A DNA stretch of 5,545 nt from NCBI GenBank assembly GCA_018830845.1, contig JAHJRS010000036.1, forward strand, positions 1 through 5,545. Reading direction: 5' to 3'. Positions 4,963-5,545 of this stretch are shown piece by piece. Source of the DNA: Nanobdellota archaeon. GTDB lineage: Archaea; Nanobdellota; Nanobdellia; Pacearchaeales; GW2011-AR1. The notes under the pieces were generated by a model. That model ran no database searches, was not told where the DNA came from, and was given only the letters and a program-made list of their open reading frames with translations. Both the position numbers and the translations under genes were made by a program. Numbering within the stretch: position 1 is the first letter of the stretch; each line of letters opens with the position of its first letter.

Positions 4963-5545
4963 TTAATTGACAGCGGCAAATTCAATTTTTTCTTTTTTGG
5001 CCTCTTTTTCAATCTGTTCTATGACTTCTTTTAGCAGGGAATCTGCTTTTTTCATTGTCTCACCCTCAGAAATGAGAAAATACCTCCCTGCTGCCACATA
5101 CATGACTTTTATTTTTTTTGTATTTCCAAGAATATTTTTTATAAGTGTAAGTCCATTTGGTTTTGATGAATGAATTTTTATCTCTTTTTTTATTTCAACC
5201 TTTTTCTTTTTTTGTTTTTTCAAAATTTCAACAATTTTTTCTGCGTTTGTTTTTCCGACTATCTTTTTCAATCTTGCCTGATCATTTTTTGAGTTTTCCA
5301 GAAAATCAATCAGATTTTCACCCTCTTTTATTTTTTTAATTGCTTCATCAACTTTTTCATCTAGGACCGATTTTAAAACGCTTGTGTAACTTTTTTCAAG
5401 TTTGTGTCTTTCAAGAACTTCTTTTTGTTCTTTTTGACTAACCCTTCTAAGAGAAAGTTCTATATTGTTATTTTGAACCCGAAGGACTTTACAAACAATA
5501 ATTTTCTTGGGAACAACATAATCTCTTAGGTTTCTTATTCTCCCT
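4963..5545 (-). CDS. Translation initiation factor aIF2 subunit alpha (5' partial)
   Basis: aIF2 alpha is part of the aIF2 alpha-beta-gamma heterotrimer that brings initiator tRNA to the small ribosomal subunit. The minus-strand frame is open to the right edge and gives 193 residues of about 260-275, so the N-terminal third is missing. The visible part starts within the N-terminal S1/OB domain: GRIRNLRDYV, then KIIVCKVLRV and IELSLRRVSQKE, the usual end of that domain. A charged helical domain follows (about residues 45-105). Then comes the C-terminal alpha-beta domain, with KKEIKIHSSKPNGLTLIKNI, a KVMYVAAGRYFLI strand pair and the ADSLLKEVIEQIEKEA helix. The GRIRNL segment corresponds to the region just after the eukaryotic Ser51 phosphorylation site; the site itself lies outside the window. 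The short frame beginning at TTG 5271 is internal and not the start. Confidence 0.95.
   Translation of the reverse strand, partial: GRIRNLRDYVVPKKIIVCKVLRVQNNNIELSLRRVSQKEQKEVLERHKLEKSYTSVLKSVLDEKVDEAIKKIKEGENLIDFLENSKNDQARLKKIVGKTNAEKIVEILKKQKKKKVEIKKEIKIHSSKPNGLTLIKNILGNTKKIKVMYVAAGRYFLISEGETMKKADSLLKEVIEQIEKEAKKEKIEFAAVN

Noticed and set aside
4963..5271. A separate 102-residue protein starting at TTG 5271
   Set aside because: The frame continues unbroken to the window edge with clear aIF2 alpha S1-domain sequence, so this is only the C-terminal part of that gene.
2848..5339. Plus-strand open frames of 60-76 codons opposite the RelA/SpoT, Nudix-like and aIF2 alpha genes
   Set aside because: They are Phe/Ser-rich, membrane-like translations caused by the T-rich antisense of lysine-rich genes, with no promoter or family support.

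Overview
This window looks like part of a small-genome, AT-rich archaeal chromosome, most plausibly from a DPANN-type lineage (Nanoarchaeota, Pacearchaeota or Woesearchaeota-like; the exact group is inference). Reasons: an archaeal RadA recombinase, archaeal translation initiation factor aIF2 alpha next to a Nop10-like zinc ribbon, a tRNA gene with a bulge-helix-bulge intron, box A promoters about 25 bases upstream of start codons with almost no leader, very tight packing, and lysine-rich proteins.

Layout, left to right. On the + strand, radA (its first few codons lie left of the window) is followed with a one-base overlap by a 94-residue protein I do not recognise. On the - strand there follows a tRNA-Arg(GCG) interrupted by a 63-base intron, then ndk (nucleoside diphosphate kinase). 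A 48-base divergent spacer with one symmetrical TTTAAA box separates ndk from a family 4 uracil-DNA glycosylase on the + strand. That gene ends tail to tail, one base away, with a 610-residue RelA/SpoT homolog on the - strand. Upstream of it on the same strand lie a 46-codon Nop10-like gene, a degenerate Nudix-fold gene, and the C-terminal 193 residues of aIF2 alpha, which runs off the right edge.

How the genes fit together. The left half is DNA repair and nucleotide supply (RadA, Ndk, uracil-DNA glycosylase). The right half is a translation and ribosome-biogenesis cluster: aIF2 alpha and Nop10 are commonly adjacent in archaea. Here a Nudix-like gene sits between them and a long (p)ppGpp-synthetase-type protein lies downstream. 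The most notable item is that RelA/SpoT homolog. Long versions are rare in archaea. This one keeps the synthetase, TGS, zinc-finger and ACT domains but has lost the HD hydrolase residues, so it resembles a synthetase-only enzyme.

There are no insertion sequences, CRISPR arrays or long repeats. The only gap over 150 bases between protein genes (1251-1420) is filled by the intron-containing tRNA.
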